From positions 62,001 through 126,000 of the forward strand of contig NZ_MKIM01000020.1 of NCBI RefSeq assembly GCF_001939045.1: a DNA stretch of 64,000 bases. The letters are read 5' to 3'. Within the stretch, counting starts at the first letter, position 1. Every line of letters starts with the position of its first letter. This document shows, piece by piece, positions 1-8,456 of the stretch. The notes beneath the pieces are model-generated. The model saw only the letters and a program-made list of their open reading frames with translations, was not told the DNA's origin and ran no database searches. This DNA is from Rhizobium oryziradicis. Its GTDB lineage: Bacteria; Pseudomonadota; Alphaproteobacteria; Rhizobiales; Rhizobiaceae. Position numbers and translations under genes: made by a program.

Positions 1-980
1 GTGCTGTCACCTTTACTGGCTCTGTGATTGCCTTTGGCAAACTGGCAGGCAAGGTGGATGGCAAGGCCAAAAAACTGCCCGGCGGCCATATGCTCAATGC
101 GGGTGCGGCGGCTCTGTCGCTCATTCTGTTGATCGCCTATTTCAACGGTGCGGGCGCATGGTCGCTGGTGCTGATGACGCTTTTGGCCTTCTTCATTGGC
201 TATCACCTGATCATGGGTATTGGCGGTGCTGATATGCCGGTGGTGGTGTCGATGCTCAACAGCTATTCCGGCTGGGCGGCAGCAGCCATTGGCTTCACAC
301 TCGGCAATGACCTGTTGATTGTCACGGGTGCGCTGGTTGGTTCTTCCGGTGCCATTCTCTCCTACATTATGTGTAAGGCGATGAACCGCTCGTTTGTCTC
401 GGTTATCCTTGGCGGCTTTGGCACAACCACGGGTCCGGCGATGGAAATCACCGGCGAACAGATTGCCATTGATGCGGAAGGTGTTGCATCGGCGCTCAAC
501 GAAGCCGATAGCGTCATCATCGTCCCCGGTTATGGCATGGCGGTGGCGCAGGCCCAGCAGGCGGTGTCTGAACTCACCCGCAAGCTGCGCGATGCGGGCA
601 AGAACGTGCGTTTTGCCATCCATCCGGTGGCAGGCCGTCTGCCGGGGCATATGAACGTGCTTTTGGCCGAAGCCAAGGTACCTTACGACATCGTGATGGA
701 AATGGACGAGATCAACGACGATTTCCCCGAAACCGACGTTGTCATCGTTATCGGTTCCAATGATATCGTCAACCCGGCCGCCGAAGAAGATCCAAACAGC
801 CCGATTGCTGGCATGCCTGTGTTGCAGGTGTGGAAGGCCAAGCAGGTGTTTGTGTCCAAGCGCGGCCAGGGCACCGGCTATTCCGGCATCGAAAATCCGT
901 TGTTTTACAAGGAAAACACCCGGATGTTCTATGGTGATGCGAAGAAGTCGATCAACGAGCTGTTGCCAATGATCAAGTAA
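1..980 (+). CDS. pntB: NAD(P) transhydrogenase subunit beta (3' part; 5' end outside window)
   Basis: The gene is open from base 3 and lacks its N-terminal part; about 325 residues remain of a family normally about 460 long. PntB carries transmembrane segments plus the soluble NADP(H)-binding domain III of the proton-translocating transhydrogenase, which makes NADPH from NADH using proton-motive force. Seen here: hydrophobic helices in the first third, then the domain III nucleotide-binding signature [10 protein letters not shown], the [11 protein letters not shown] segment and the C-terminal [11 protein letters not shown] motif, all typical of PntB. The pntA genes should lie just upstream of the window. 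A strong intrinsic terminator follows 28 bp after the stop, so this is the last gene of its operon. Confidence 0.97.
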   Translation, partial: AVTFTGSVIAFGKLAGKVDGKAKKLPGGHMLNAGAAALSLILLIAYFNGAGAWSLVLMTLLAFFIGYHLIMGIGGADMPVVVSMLNSYSGWAAAAIGFTLGNDLLIVTGALVGSSGAILSYIMCKAMNRSFVSVILGGFGTTTGPAMEITGEQIAIDAEGVASALNEADSVIIVPGYGMAVAQAQQAVSELTRKLRDAGKNVRFAIHPVAGRLPGHMNVLLAEAKVPYDIVMEMDEINDDFPETDVVIVIGSNDIVNPAAEEDPNSPIAGMPVLQVWKAKQVFVSKRGQGTGYSGIENPLFYKENTRMFYGDAKKSINELLPMIK

Positions 981-1008
981 GAGCGGTCACGTTTGCAGAG
1001 TGAAAAAG

Positions 1009-1033
1009 CCGGGCGGAAACGCCCGGTTTTTTT
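1009..1033 (+). terminator. Intrinsic terminator of pntB
   Basis: A 7-bp GC-rich stem (CCGGGCG / CGCCCGG) with a GAAA tetraloop is followed directly by seven T residues. It lies 28 bp after the pntB stop. Confidence 0.92.
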
Positions 1034-1201
1034 GTCAATAAGGGTGCTTCTACAAGCAGTAAGGTCTCAGGCTTGTGTTTTAAGTGCCGTCCTATCTTGA
1101 TGCTCCCAAGAATGGTGATCTCAAATTTGTGATATATCGTGACTTTGTCTATCGCTGCTCATAGAAATCTCTCACCAAAAAGCAAAGGTAGGGGTTAATC
1201 T

Positions 1202-1537
1202 ATGAAAAAGCTCAATGTAATGCTGGTCGCTTCCGTTGCATTTTTTGCAGCGGGTACAATCGCTCATGCTGACGATCTCGTTTTCACGCTCAAAAACGGC
1301 ACAAAATCAGTTTTGACCAATTTTTATACATCACCCGTTGGCGTCAATGATTGGGAAGATGATGTTTTTGGTAAAGATGTACTCGGGCCTGGTGAGAGCA
1401 TTGAGATCACCATTGCCGATGGTCGCAGGACTTGCAAATACGACATGAAGTTCGAGTTCGAAGAAGGTTCCAATCTCGATACCACAACGGATACACAGGA
1501 TCTTTGCAAAACAGGCTCCTACACGATCCACGAGTGA
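1202..1537 (+). CDS. Small secreted protein of unknown function
   Basis: This 111-residue protein starts with a typical Sec signal peptide (two Lys, then a hydrophobic stretch, with likely cleavage after AHA near residue 23), so it is probably periplasmic. The mature part is acidic, about 88 residues, with two cysteines (in RRTCKYD and TQDLCKT) that could form a disulfide. A block around DVLGPGESIEITIADGR resembles short conserved hypothetical proteins common in rhizobia. I do not recognise a function. An SD-like AGGGG lies before the ATG. It is preceded by the pntB terminator and about 165 bp without genes, so it probably has its own promoter. Confidence 0.8.
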   Translation: MKKLNVMLVASVAFFAAGTIAHADDLVFTLKNGTKSVLTNFYTSPVGVNDWEDDVFGKDVLGPGESIEITIADGRRTCKYDMKFEFEEGSNLDTTTDTQDLCKTGSYTIHE

Positions 1538-1604
1538 GGCATGCAAAAGGGGGGCTATGCTCCCCTTATTCCTTGGGTGACGAGAACACGAGAGATGGTG
1601 GCGC

Positions 1605-2117
1605 ATGGGATTGTTCGATTGGCTTATGGGACGGCAGCGCCCCAAAGCGGGCGTCATGCGCCAGACCCCGGCTGATCTGCGCGCAGCGCTTCTCTCCATC
1701 AATCGCGATAGCGCGCCATTTGTCATTCGGGATGGTAAAGCAGAGGGTGTTGACCTCGTTGCCGAATGGAAAATCGCCGATGCCCGTTGGTACGAGATTT
1801 TCGCCAAAGCAGGACTGCAAAAAGCCTTCCGTGTGCTGCTGAAATTCGATGAAGCCAGCGGCGAAGTGCGGGCGCTGGATCAGGAATGGCAGGTCGAATG
1901 GCGCGCAGGTGAGCCGCAATTGACGTTAAACACAGAAGCCTTTCTCGGACGAAAATGGGAAATGAGCTTTGAAAGTGTTACCGCCTTTCGCGAGGATCTG
2001 TCCTACGGCAAGGTTTATGAATACGCTTTCAAAAGCAGTGAGATCAAAAAGCCGTTGCAAGCCGCTGTGTTCGCGGTTGGCTGGGGCTGGAGATCGGTTG
2101 CTTTTGGGGCGTTGTAA
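1605..2117 (+). CDS. Conserved hypothetical protein
   Basis: A 170-residue soluble protein with no signal peptide or membrane segment. The body is rich in aromatic and charged residues (for example EWKIADARWYEIFAKAG and LDQEWQVEWRAGEP), and the C-terminus is hydrophobic and Trp-rich. The pattern of a small globular domain ending in GWGWRS is one I associate with conserved hypothetical proteins of proteobacteria, but I cannot name a family or a function. It is the second gene after pntB on the same strand, 67 bp after the secreted protein gene, and may be co-transcribed with it. Confidence 0.65.
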   Translation: MGLFDWLMGRQRPKAGVMRQTPADLRAALLSINRDSAPFVIRDGKAEGVDLVAEWKIADARWYEIFAKAGLQKAFRVLLKFDEASGEVRALDQEWQVEWRAGEPQLTLNTEAFLGRKWEMSFESVTAFREDLSYGKVYEYAFKSSEIKKPLQAAVFAVGWGWRSVAFGAL

Positions 2118-2198
2118 AGGCTGGATGCGCCATCACGATTCCGGCCATAGCAATGCGTGGTCGTTGACCATTGATTTTCTGCTGATGATTAAGGGAGA

Positions 2199-2720
2199 TC
2201 AAACAGCCATTTCGAGTTTGCCATGTTGTCGCCGGTCTGGTTCGGTTTGATGTAAAAACACGGCAAACGTATCCCACGGCAATTGAGCTGAGGCCTGGGC
2301 CAGAATGTGACCGACTTCACCTCTGTGATAACAGCTATGGGTGACAACATGGGTCAGCATTTCTTCTCGTGTCATGGTGCCTTTGTCACCGTCTGTGAAG
2401 GTAAATGCGATTTTCTCACTGAGACGATCGGGTGCAACACTCTTTGCATAATCAAGATACCATTGGTCTGATGCAATGACTGCTTTGCGTAAGTCTTCCA
2501 ACTCTGGCATCTCATCTGTGTTGTCTGACGTGTATCCATGGGGACGACCGATAAGGTGGCCAGCAAATATCTGGGCAACGACATAGGTGTGGTTCAACAG
2601 CCGTATCGCTTGATAATAGGCGTGTTCATGTCGCCCCCGGTCCATAATTGCGAGCTTGTCGAAAAACGCCTCGTTGGCCCATGCCTGATAGCTGAAAAAA
2701 CGGCTGAGTTGCGCTGTCAT
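2199..2720 (-). CDS. DinB-family protein
   Basis: A 173-residue member of the DinB / YfiT-like four-helix-bundle superfamily. These metal-binding proteins include thiol-dependent transferases and stress-induced proteins; the specific reaction is unknown. The N-terminal FFSYQAWANEAFFDKL helix and the His-rich THVVTHSCYHRGEVGHIL helix fit the family; the HxxxH-type histidines of that helix usually bind a divalent metal together with an earlier His. I chose the ATG at 2720 rather than the one 18 bp upstream because AAAGGAG lies just before it. The gene is divergent from the TetR regulator at 2789 with about 68 bp between starts, which suggests that regulator controls it. Confidence 0.8.
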   Translation of the reverse strand: MTAQLSRFFSYQAWANEAFFDKLAIMDRGRHEHAYYQAIRLLNHTYVVAQIFAGHLIGRPHGYTSDNTDEMPELEDLRKAVIASDQWYLDYAKSVAPDRLSEKIAFTFTDGDKGTMTREEMLTHVVTHSCYHRGEVGHILAQASAQLPWDTFAVFLHQTEPDRRQHGKLEMAV

Positions 2721-2788
2721 CGTGCGTCTCCTTTGCATTTTGAAAAAATGCGAGTAATTTATTCACATTCTTGTCCGGAGAGGTAAGT

Positions 2789-3409
2789 TTGTCTACTCGC
2801 ATCGAAAAATCGAAACCTATGATGCGCAAGCGGCCGACGCAGGCGCGTTCCAAGGTGACGGTGGATGCGATCATTGAGGCAGCTGCTCGTATTTTGAGCG
2901 ATCACGGCTGGACTGGATTCACCACCAATAAAGTTGCTGAGGCCGCAGGTGTGAGCATAGGCTCATACTATCAATATTTCCCCGATAAGCATGCGTTGGT
3001 TGACGCGATCCGGGAGCGTCATCTGGAGGATTGTCGCACTGTATTGAAGCGTGTTCTGGAACGCACGCTACCACTTCAGGAGTTTATCGAGGAATTGGTG
3101 GATGGAATTATCGCTATTCATAGTATTCATCCGGGTCTGCACAGGGTTTTGCTCGACGAGGCACCAGTTGCTGAAGCATTCAGAAACCCTAACAGTGTTT
3201 TTGAGATAGAGTATCTTGACTGCTATCGTGCCATTGTTGCCAAGTATCGTTCAGGCAAAAATGGCATCGACAATCAGACAGCCGGGATCGTTTTGTCAGA
3301 CGCGATTGACGGCATTGTGCATAATGCTGCACGTCGAGGAACATTGCAGACATTCGACGTCAGAAATGGGCTTGTGCGGATAGTCCAATCCTACCTATCC
3401 GCAGCTTGA
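2789..3409 (+). CDS. TetR/AcrR-family transcriptional regulator
   Basis: About 206 residues. The N-terminal TetR helix-turn-helix is clear: RSKVTVDAIIEAAARIL leads into TTNKVAEAAGVSIGSYYQYF with the following DKHAL. The C-terminal ligand-binding domain resembles the variety with a PG-LHRVL segment. A TTG at 2789 is preferred as the start because GGAGAGG sits five bases upstream; an in-frame ATG at about 2819 is the alternative. It is divergent from the DinB-family gene and is probably its local repressor (inferred from position). Its stop lies only two bases from a truncated copy of the 3' end of an altronate dehydratase gene on the other strand. Confidence 0.88.
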   Translation: MSTRIEKSKPMMRKRPTQARSKVTVDAIIEAAARILSDHGWTGFTTNKVAEAAGVSIGSYYQYFPDKHALVDAIRERHLEDCRTVLKRVLERTLPLQEFIEELVDGIIAIHSIHPGLHRVLLDEAPVAEAFRNPNSVFEIEYLDCYRAIVAKYRSGKNGIDNQTAGIVLSDAIDGIVHNAARRGTLQTFDVRNGLVRIVQSYLSAA

Positions 3410-3411
3410 AC

Positions 3412-3535
3412 TTACATCGCCGCCCCAACCTGCCACGACACAAATTCATTATCACCCAAGCCCAAAAGCTCTGATCCGGTTCTTTGTCCCGTTGCCGCGG
3501 TCATCACCAGATCAACAATCTCTTGGTCCGCTCGC
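3412..3535 (-). pseudogene. Truncated 3' end of an altronate dehydratase (uxaA-like) gene
   Basis: Read on the minus strand this stretch encodes about the last 40 residues of a UxaA-type protein and its stop codon. The ending GLGDNEFVSWQVGAAM matches the C-terminus of the intact uxaA at 5738 (GLGDNEFVPWQVGAVM). From the shared EI onwards, 26 of the last 36 residues are identical. Similarity stops near 3535, and nothing upstream in the frame resembles the rest of the protein. It is in the same orientation as the intact gene and lies 2.3 kb from it. It is a remnant, not a working gene. The smvR/smvA pair sits exactly between the two copies. Confidence 0.88.
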
Positions 3536-3555
3536 TTTATTCTTCTTGCGCCACC

Positions 3556-4110
3556 CTACGTGCTCTCGCTGTCGTCCAGGAGCAAACGAAGATCGGTACA
3601 GATCTCTTGCCATTCATTTTCGCTGATGTTCATCAGATCCAGTCCCCGGAGCCAAAATAGCCCTTCGGCGGCCAGGACCGTGAGGCGGGCGCGGCGTCCT
3701 TCTGGTGTCGTGCTATCAATTTTCGCCATTAGATCGCGGTAATAGTCTTGGATTGGGGCTTTGTAGTGCGGCTCGCGCACAAGGCTGCTCATAAGGGCGG
3801 CTGCGCGACCGCCCATTTTGGCATCGCTTTTGCGATAGGCCTCGATATGGGCCAGGGCCGCGATTTGGGGGTGGCCTTCGTTTTCGGCGATGGCGGTGGC
3901 GCACAGCGTGTCAAACTCCGAATTCACTCGGTCCACCATGGCCTCAATCAACGCATCCTTGGTGCCATAGGCATAGAGAACACCGCCCTTGCTGACCTCG
4001 GCCTCTTTCGCCACCGCGTCTATCGTGAGTTTTCCGATGCCCACGGTTTCAATAACGCGGGAGGCTGCATCCAGGATGCGGGTGCGGTCGATTGTTTGAT
4101 GTCTGCCCAT
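3556..4110 (-). CDS. smvR: TetR-family repressor, SmvR-like
   Basis: A 184-residue TetR regulator. Its helix-turn-helix is TIDAVAKEAEVSKGGVLYAY followed by TKDALIEAMV, and the C-terminal domain is of the TetR_C type found in SmvR-like proteins. The start is placed at the ATG at 4110, preceded by GAGG. Divergent transcription from an SmvA-like efflux pump, with an inverted repeat between them, matches the smvR-smvA arrangement known from enterobacteria, where SmvR represses the pump for cationic biocides. The specific ligand here is inferred from that pairing. A longer N-terminal extension is possible but would run across the operator. Confidence 0.82.
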   Translation of the reverse strand: MGRHQTIDRTRILDAASRVIETVGIGKLTIDAVAKEAEVSKGGVLYAYGTKDALIEAMVDRVNSEFDTLCATAIAENEGHPQIAALAHIEAYRKSDAKMGGRAAALMSSLVREPHYKAPIQDYYRDLMAKIDSTTPEGRRARLTVLAAEGLFWLRGLDLMNISENEWQEICTDLRLLLDDSEST

Positions 4111-4127
4111 CTTTTCCTCTTTTAAAA

Positions 4128-4139
4128 CCGTCTGGACGG
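4128..4139. promoter_or_regulatory. Candidate SmvR operator
   Basis: CCGTCTGGACGG is a perfect inverted repeat with a 2-base spacer. It is placed 18 bp upstream of the smvR start and 51 bp upstream of the smvA start, next to an AT-rich TATATATA stretch that could be the -10 element. Confidence 0.5.
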
Positions 4140-4190
4140 ATATATATAGCGTCTCGAAGTGGATGTAAACCATGTGAATTGGAGAGTGCA

Positions 4191-5690
4191 ATGCCCGCGC
4201 TAAACAGGTGGCTCATTCTGACAGCTGTTATTCTGGCCTTCGTGCCGATTATCGTTGATATGACGATTTTGCATATTGCTGTGCCGTCATTGACGGAAGC
4301 CCTTGGAGCATCATCAACGGAAGTGCTCTGGATTATCGATATTTATCCGCTGATCATGGCTGGCTTGCTTGTGCCAATGGGCACTTTGGGTGATCGGATG
4401 GGCTATCGGCGTTTGATGTTGATTGGCCTGGTTGTCTTCACGATCGCGTCTGTATTGGCTGCTTTTTCCATCAGTGCGCCTATGCTGATTGCCGCGCGTG
4501 TGCTGCTGGCGATTGGGGCGGCAATGGTCATGCCCTGCGTTTTGGCTTTGATCCGCCAGACCTTTGAAGACCCGCAGGAGCGCGCATTTGCACTGGGTTT
4601 GTGGACCGTGGTTGGTTCCGCAGGAGCTGCCATCGGCCCGCTTGCGGGTGGCTTTTTGCTGGAGCATTTCTGGTGGGGTTCGGTCTTTTTGATCAACGTA
4701 CCCATCATGGCAGTCGTCTTGCCAATGGCCTATTTTGTTTTGCCAAGGATTGTGCCGCAGTCGAAAGCGCCGTGGAAAATCAGTCAGGCTATTTTGCTGA
4801 TTGCAGGTCTTCTGGCGACTGTTTACGCGATCAAGTCGGCCGTTAAGGTCGATTCATCGACGATGATGATGGTGCTGCTGTTTATTGTTGGTGTTGGCTT
4901 ACTGACCTGGTTTGGTCGTCTACAAGTGATATCCAGTCAGCCGATGCTGGACCTAAGCCTGTTCACCAATCCGGCTGTTGCCGTTGGTTTGCTCATGGCG
5001 TTTGTGGCGTCAGGCGCGTTTTCCGGCTTTGAGCTGATTTTGGCGCAGGAATTGCAATATGTCGCCGGTTTCAGCCCCCTGAGTGCCGGTTTGTTCATGA
5101 TGCCTCTGGTGATTGCGTCTGCTCTTTCCGGGCCAATCGCTGGCAAGCTGAGTGGTCGATTTGGCCTTCGTCCTTTGGCAGTGACAGGGCTTTTGGGCGC
5201 ATCCATTTCGTTATTCGGAATCGCGATGCTGGATTTGCGTCAGGATGTTATCCTGATCGAAGTGCTGCTCGCCGTGTTCGGATTTTCGATGGGTGTCAGT
5301 CTTTTGGCGTCGTCGGTCGCCATTATGGGCGCGGTTGATGCCAGCAAAGGCGGCTCGGCGGGCGCGCTTGAATCGACTGGTTATGAGCTGGGCGCGGGAT
5401 TGGGCATCACCTTTTTCGGTGTCTTGCTGACATCGCATTATCAATCATCGTTCGGCCTGTCTTTGAGTGGTGCCGAAGCGGTGGCCTCGCATTCAATCGG
5501 TGAAGCAATGCATATTGCCCGCCAGATTGGTGGGGAGCGTGGCGAAGCCATTGCAGAGACGGCGCGTGCTGCCTTTTCCAGTGCGCATGGAGTGGTGCTG
5601 ACAACAACGTCAGCCCTGCTGTTTGTGCTGACCTTCGTCGTGTTTTTCTCTCTGCGCAACCACAAAGACCAGCCTTCGTCTGGCCATTGA
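4191..5690 (+). CDS. smvA: MFS multidrug/biocide efflux pump, SmvA-like (DHA2 family)
   Basis: A 499-residue integral membrane protein of the 14-TM drug:H+ antiporter-2 group. The DHA2 family motif A is present (GTLGDRMGYRR), as is an LGLWTVVGSAGAAIGPLAGG-type motif C, and the run ASSTEVLWIIDIYPLIMAGL strongly resembles SmvA, the methyl viologen/quaternary ammonium exporter of Salmonella. The start at 4191 has GGAGAG upstream. It forms a divergent pair with the TetR gene. The pair is bracketed by two copies of the 3' end of uxaA, suggesting acquisition as a unit. The substrate is inferred by similarity only. Confidence 0.9.
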   Translation: MPALNRWLILTAVILAFVPIIVDMTILHIAVPSLTEALGASSTEVLWIIDIYPLIMAGLLVPMGTLGDRMGYRRLMLIGLVVFTIASVLAAFSISAPMLIAARVLLAIGAAMVMPCVLALIRQTFEDPQERAFALGLWTVVGSAGAAIGPLAGGFLLEHFWWGSVFLINVPIMAVVLPMAYFVLPRIVPQSKAPWKISQAILLIAGLLATVYAIKSAVKVDSSTMMMVLLFIVGVGLLTWFGRLQVISSQPMLDLSLFTNPAVAVGLLMAFVASGAFSGFELILAQELQYVAGFSPLSAGLFMMPLVIASALSGPIAGKLSGRFGLRPLAVTGLLGASISLFGIAMLDLRQDVILIEVLLAVFGFSMGVSLLASSVAIMGAVDASKGGSAGALESTGYELGAGLGITFFGVLLTSHYQSSFGLSLSGAEAVASHSIGEAMHIARQIGGERGEAIAETARAAFSSAHGVVLTTTSALLFVLTFVVFFSLRNHKDQPSSGH

Positions 5691-5703
5691 TCAACATAAC
5701 ATC

Positions 5704-5731
5704 CCCCCTGGATCAGCCATGATGCAGGGGG
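5704..5731. terminator. Weak hairpin between convergent smvA and uxaA
   Basis: A 7-bp stem (CCCCCTG / CAGGGGG) with a 14-base loop lies between the two convergent stop codons. No T tract is present on either strand, so its role as a terminator is uncertain. Confidence 0.35.
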
Positions 5732-5737
5732 TGTTGC

Positions 5738-7270
5738 TTACATAACTGCCCCAACCTGCCATGGCACGAATTCATTGTCGCCCAAGCCCAAAATCTCTGA
5801 CTTGGTCTTTTGGCCTGATGCTGAGGCCAACACGAGATCCAAAATCTCTCGTCCCTTTTGCTCAATAGAAACCCCGGCGCTGATGATATCACCGCAGTTG
5901 AGGTCCATGTCGTCGGGCATGTCTTCGAACAGTTTGCTGTTGGTGGCAAGCTTGATGGTGGGGGTGGGCTTGGAGCCAAAGGCTGAGCCGCGACCGGTGG
6001 TGAACACCAGCATTTGCGCGCCGCCCGCAATCTGGCCAGTGGCCGAGACGGGATCATAGCCGGGGGTGTCCATGAAGATAAAGCCTGGGATGTCGATGCG
6101 CTCGGCATAGTTCAGCACGCCGGTGAGGGGGGTGCTGCCCGCCTTGGCCGATGCACCCAGCGATTTTTCCAAAATCGTGGTCAGCCCGCCCAGTTTGTTG
6201 CCGGGGCTGGGGTTGTTGTCCATCGAGCCGCGGTTCATTTTTGTGTAGTCTTCCCACCAGCGGATACGCTCTATCAGCTTTTCGCCGATCTCACTTGATG
6301 CCGCACGGCGCAACAACAATTGTTCTGCGCCATAGATTTCCGGTGTTTCCGAGAGAATAACCGTGCCGCCCATGCCGACCAGCAGGTCAGAGGCCACGCC
6401 GAGTGCGGGATTGGCGGTGATGCCGGAAAAGCCATCGGAGCCGCCGCATTGCAACGCCAGTTTCAGCTCTGAGGCCGGGATGGGTTCTCTCTGCACGGCA
6501 TTCACGGTGGGCAGAATGCTTTTGATATGATCCACAAGCTGGCGAATGGTGGCGGCTGTGCCGCCGCTGTCTTGAATGGTGAGGCCAAAGAAGCGGCTGT
6601 CATCGGCTCCGCCATAGAGCATTTTCATCCGCCCCAATTGCATCACTTCGCAGCCAAGGCCCACGAAAACGGCTGCCCCGACATTGGGGTGGGTGGCATA
6701 GCCCCACAGCACGCGCTGCAAAAGATCCGCCCCTTCGCCGCCGCCGTCCATGCCACAGCCGGTGCCGTGGGCAAAGGCGGCGACGCCGTCGATATTGGGA
6801 TAATCGGCCAGAATACCAGAACGATTGATCTCGTCGGCAGCCCGACGGATCACCGTGGCGGAACAGTTCACCGTGGCACAGATGGCAATGAAATTGCGCG
6901 TGCCCGCCTGCCCATTGGCGCGGCGATAGCCCATGAAAGTTGGGGTTTCAACTTTGGGAATGGCGGCTAGCGCCTTTGGGTAATCCGCGCCGATCTCATA
7001 GTGTTGATCATGGGCTCCAAAGGCGCAATTGTCGGTATGGACATGCTCCCCCGCCTTGATCGGGCGACTGGCATAGCCAATCACCTGACCGAATTTGGTG
7101 ATATTGCCGCCTTCAGCAATATCGGTTTTGGCAATCTTGTGGCCGCGCGCCACAGGATGATCAAGCGCTGCACCAAAGCCGAGCGGCTGCTCCCCCGCCT
7201 TCACCGGATTGGTGAGAATTGCAACATTATCATCGGGGTGCAGCAGCACGGTGCGGGCAATGTCAGCCAT
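5738..7270 (-). CDS. uxaA: Altronate dehydratase
   Basis: A 510-residue full-length UxaA: an N-terminal SAF-like domain (about residues 1-100) followed by the large catalytic domain with the conserved cysteine-containing segments ICATVNCSATV, HGTGCGMDG and VGLGCEVMQ, which are typical of the iron-dependent altronate/galactarate dehydratases. It converts D-altronate to 2-keto-3-deoxygluconate, the end of the galacturonate isomerase route. It is the last gene of the uronate operon and overlaps uxuA by 8 bp. The related sugar acid dehydratase GarD is an alternative, but UxaC and UxuA in the same operon favour altronate. A second, truncated copy of its 3' end lies at 3412-3535. Confidence 0.92.
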   Translation of the reverse strand: MADIARTVLLHPDDNVAILTNPVKAGEQPLGFGAALDHPVARGHKIAKTDIAEGGNITKFGQVIGYASRPIKAGEHVHTDNCAFGAHDQHYEIGADYPKALAAIPKVETPTFMGYRRANGQAGTRNFIAICATVNCSATVIRRAADEINRSGILADYPNIDGVAAFAHGTGCGMDGGGEGADLLQRVLWGYATHPNVGAAVFVGLGCEVMQLGRMKMLYGGADDSRFFGLTIQDSGGTAATIRQLVDHIKSILPTVNAVQREPIPASELKLALQCGGSDGFSGITANPALGVASDLLVGMGGTVILSETPEIYGAEQLLLRRAASSEIGEKLIERIRWWEDYTKMNRGSMDNNPSPGNKLGGLTTILEKSLGASAKAGSTPLTGVLNYAERIDIPGFIFMDTPGYDPVSATGQIAGGAQMLVFTTGRGSAFGSKPTPTIKLATNSKLFEDMPDDMDLNCGDIISAGVSIEQKGREILDLVLASASGQKTKSEILGLGDNEFVPWQVGAVM

Positions 7271-8456
7271 AGGTTACATTTCCATGTTCAAGGGCGCGGA
7301 TCACGCCGCGCAATTCTGCCAAGCCGCGCAAACGGCCAATCAGCGGATAGCCGACAACTGTGCCACTGCCGATATCCGAGAGCAGTTCGTGCCCATGGTC
7401 TGGGCGGAAGGGAATTTCCCAATCTGCACGGCCTTCGGCCTTGCGGCGCGCTTCTTCCGCCACCAGTGCTGCAATCAGCGCCACCATATCGGTGTCGCCA
7501 TCCAGATGGGCGGCTTCCTGGAAGGAGCCATCCGGCTCTTTGGCCACATTGCGCAAATGGGCAAAGTGGATGCGATCCGCAAACCGCCTTGCAATGGCAG
7601 GCACATCATTGACAGGGTTGGCCCCAAGTGAACCTGAGCAGAGCGTCAAGCCATTGGCGCGGCTGTCCTGTTGCGCCATGATCCATGCAATATCGTCTTC
7701 GCTGGACACGATGCGCGGCAGGCCCAGAATATCGCGTGGCGGATCATCCGGGTGTACGCAAAAGCGCATGCCAAGCTCTTCGGCGGTAGGAATAACCTCT
7801 GCCAGAAAACGCGCATAGTTTGCCCGAATCTCCGCGCGGCCAATACCTTTGTAGCGCTTCAGCGCTTCGCGCAAACCGTTGATATCATAGCGATCAAACG
7901 CACCCGGCAGTCCCGACATAATGCTGTTGAGCAAGGTCTGGCGGTCGTCTTCAGTCGATGCATCAAACCAGATTTTGGCTCGCGCGCGCACCTCTTCGCT
8001 GTAATCGGCCTCCGCCCCTTCGCGCTCCAGCATGTGGATTTCAAACGCCGCCATATGCGGCGATGAAAATCGCAAAGCCGTGCCGCCGCGATGGACGGGG
8101 GCATAAAGATGGGTGCGGGTCCAATCCAGCAGCGGCATGAAATTGTAGCAGATGGTGTGAATGCCATTGTCTGCCAGGTTCTTCATCGACTGGCGATAAT
8201 TGGCAAACAACTGATCCAGATCGCCTTCGCCGCGCTTGATGTTTTCATGAATCGGCAGGCTTTCCACCACATTCCATGTCAGATCGAGATTGGTTCCTGC
8301 AATTTCATCCCGGCGGGCGGCAATGGCATCGCTCTGCCAGATTTCGCCATAGGGCACTTCATGCAGCGCGTTGACAATGCCGCTTGCGCCCGTCTGAGCA
8401 ATTTCGCTCAGCGCGATCTTGTCGAACGGGCCATACCAGCGCCAGCTCTCTTTCAT
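7263..8456 (-). CDS. uxuA: Mannonate dehydratase
   Basis: A 397-residue protein, close to the usual length of UxuA (about 394). It dehydrates D-mannonate to 2-keto-3-deoxygluconate in glucuronate catabolism. The N-terminal WRWYGPFDKIALSEIAQTGA, the central CYNFMPLLDWTRT block and the metal-site regions RFCVHPDDPPRDILGLPRI and CSGSLGANP are characteristic of this TIM-barrel, Mn/Fe-dependent enzyme. The ATGA overlap with uxuB upstream and the 8-bp overlap with uxaA downstream indicate translational coupling within one operon. Confidence 0.95.
   Translation of the reverse strand: MKESWRWYGPFDKIALSEIAQTGASGIVNALHEVPYGEIWQSDAIAARRDEIAGTNLDLTWNVVESLPIHENIKRGEGDLDQLFANYRQSMKNLADNGIHTICYNFMPLLDWTRTHLYAPVHRGGTALRFSSPHMAAFEIHMLEREGAEADYSEEVRARAKIWFDASTEDDRQTLLNSIMSGLPGAFDRYDINGLREALKRYKGIGRAEIRANYARFLAEVIPTAEELGMRFCVHPDDPPRDILGLPRIVSSEDDIAWIMAQQDSRANGLTLCSGSLGANPVNDVPAIARRFADRIHFAHLRNVAKEPDGSFQEAAHLDGDTDMVALIAALVAEEARRKAEGRADWEIPFRPDHGHELLSDIGSGTVVGYPLIGRLRGLAELRGVIRALEHGNVTYG

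Noticed and set aside
2739..2788. Operator between the DinB-family gene and the TetR gene
   Set aside because: The short AT-rich region has only a weak, mismatched inverted repeat (GAGTAATTTATTCAC), too poor to call.
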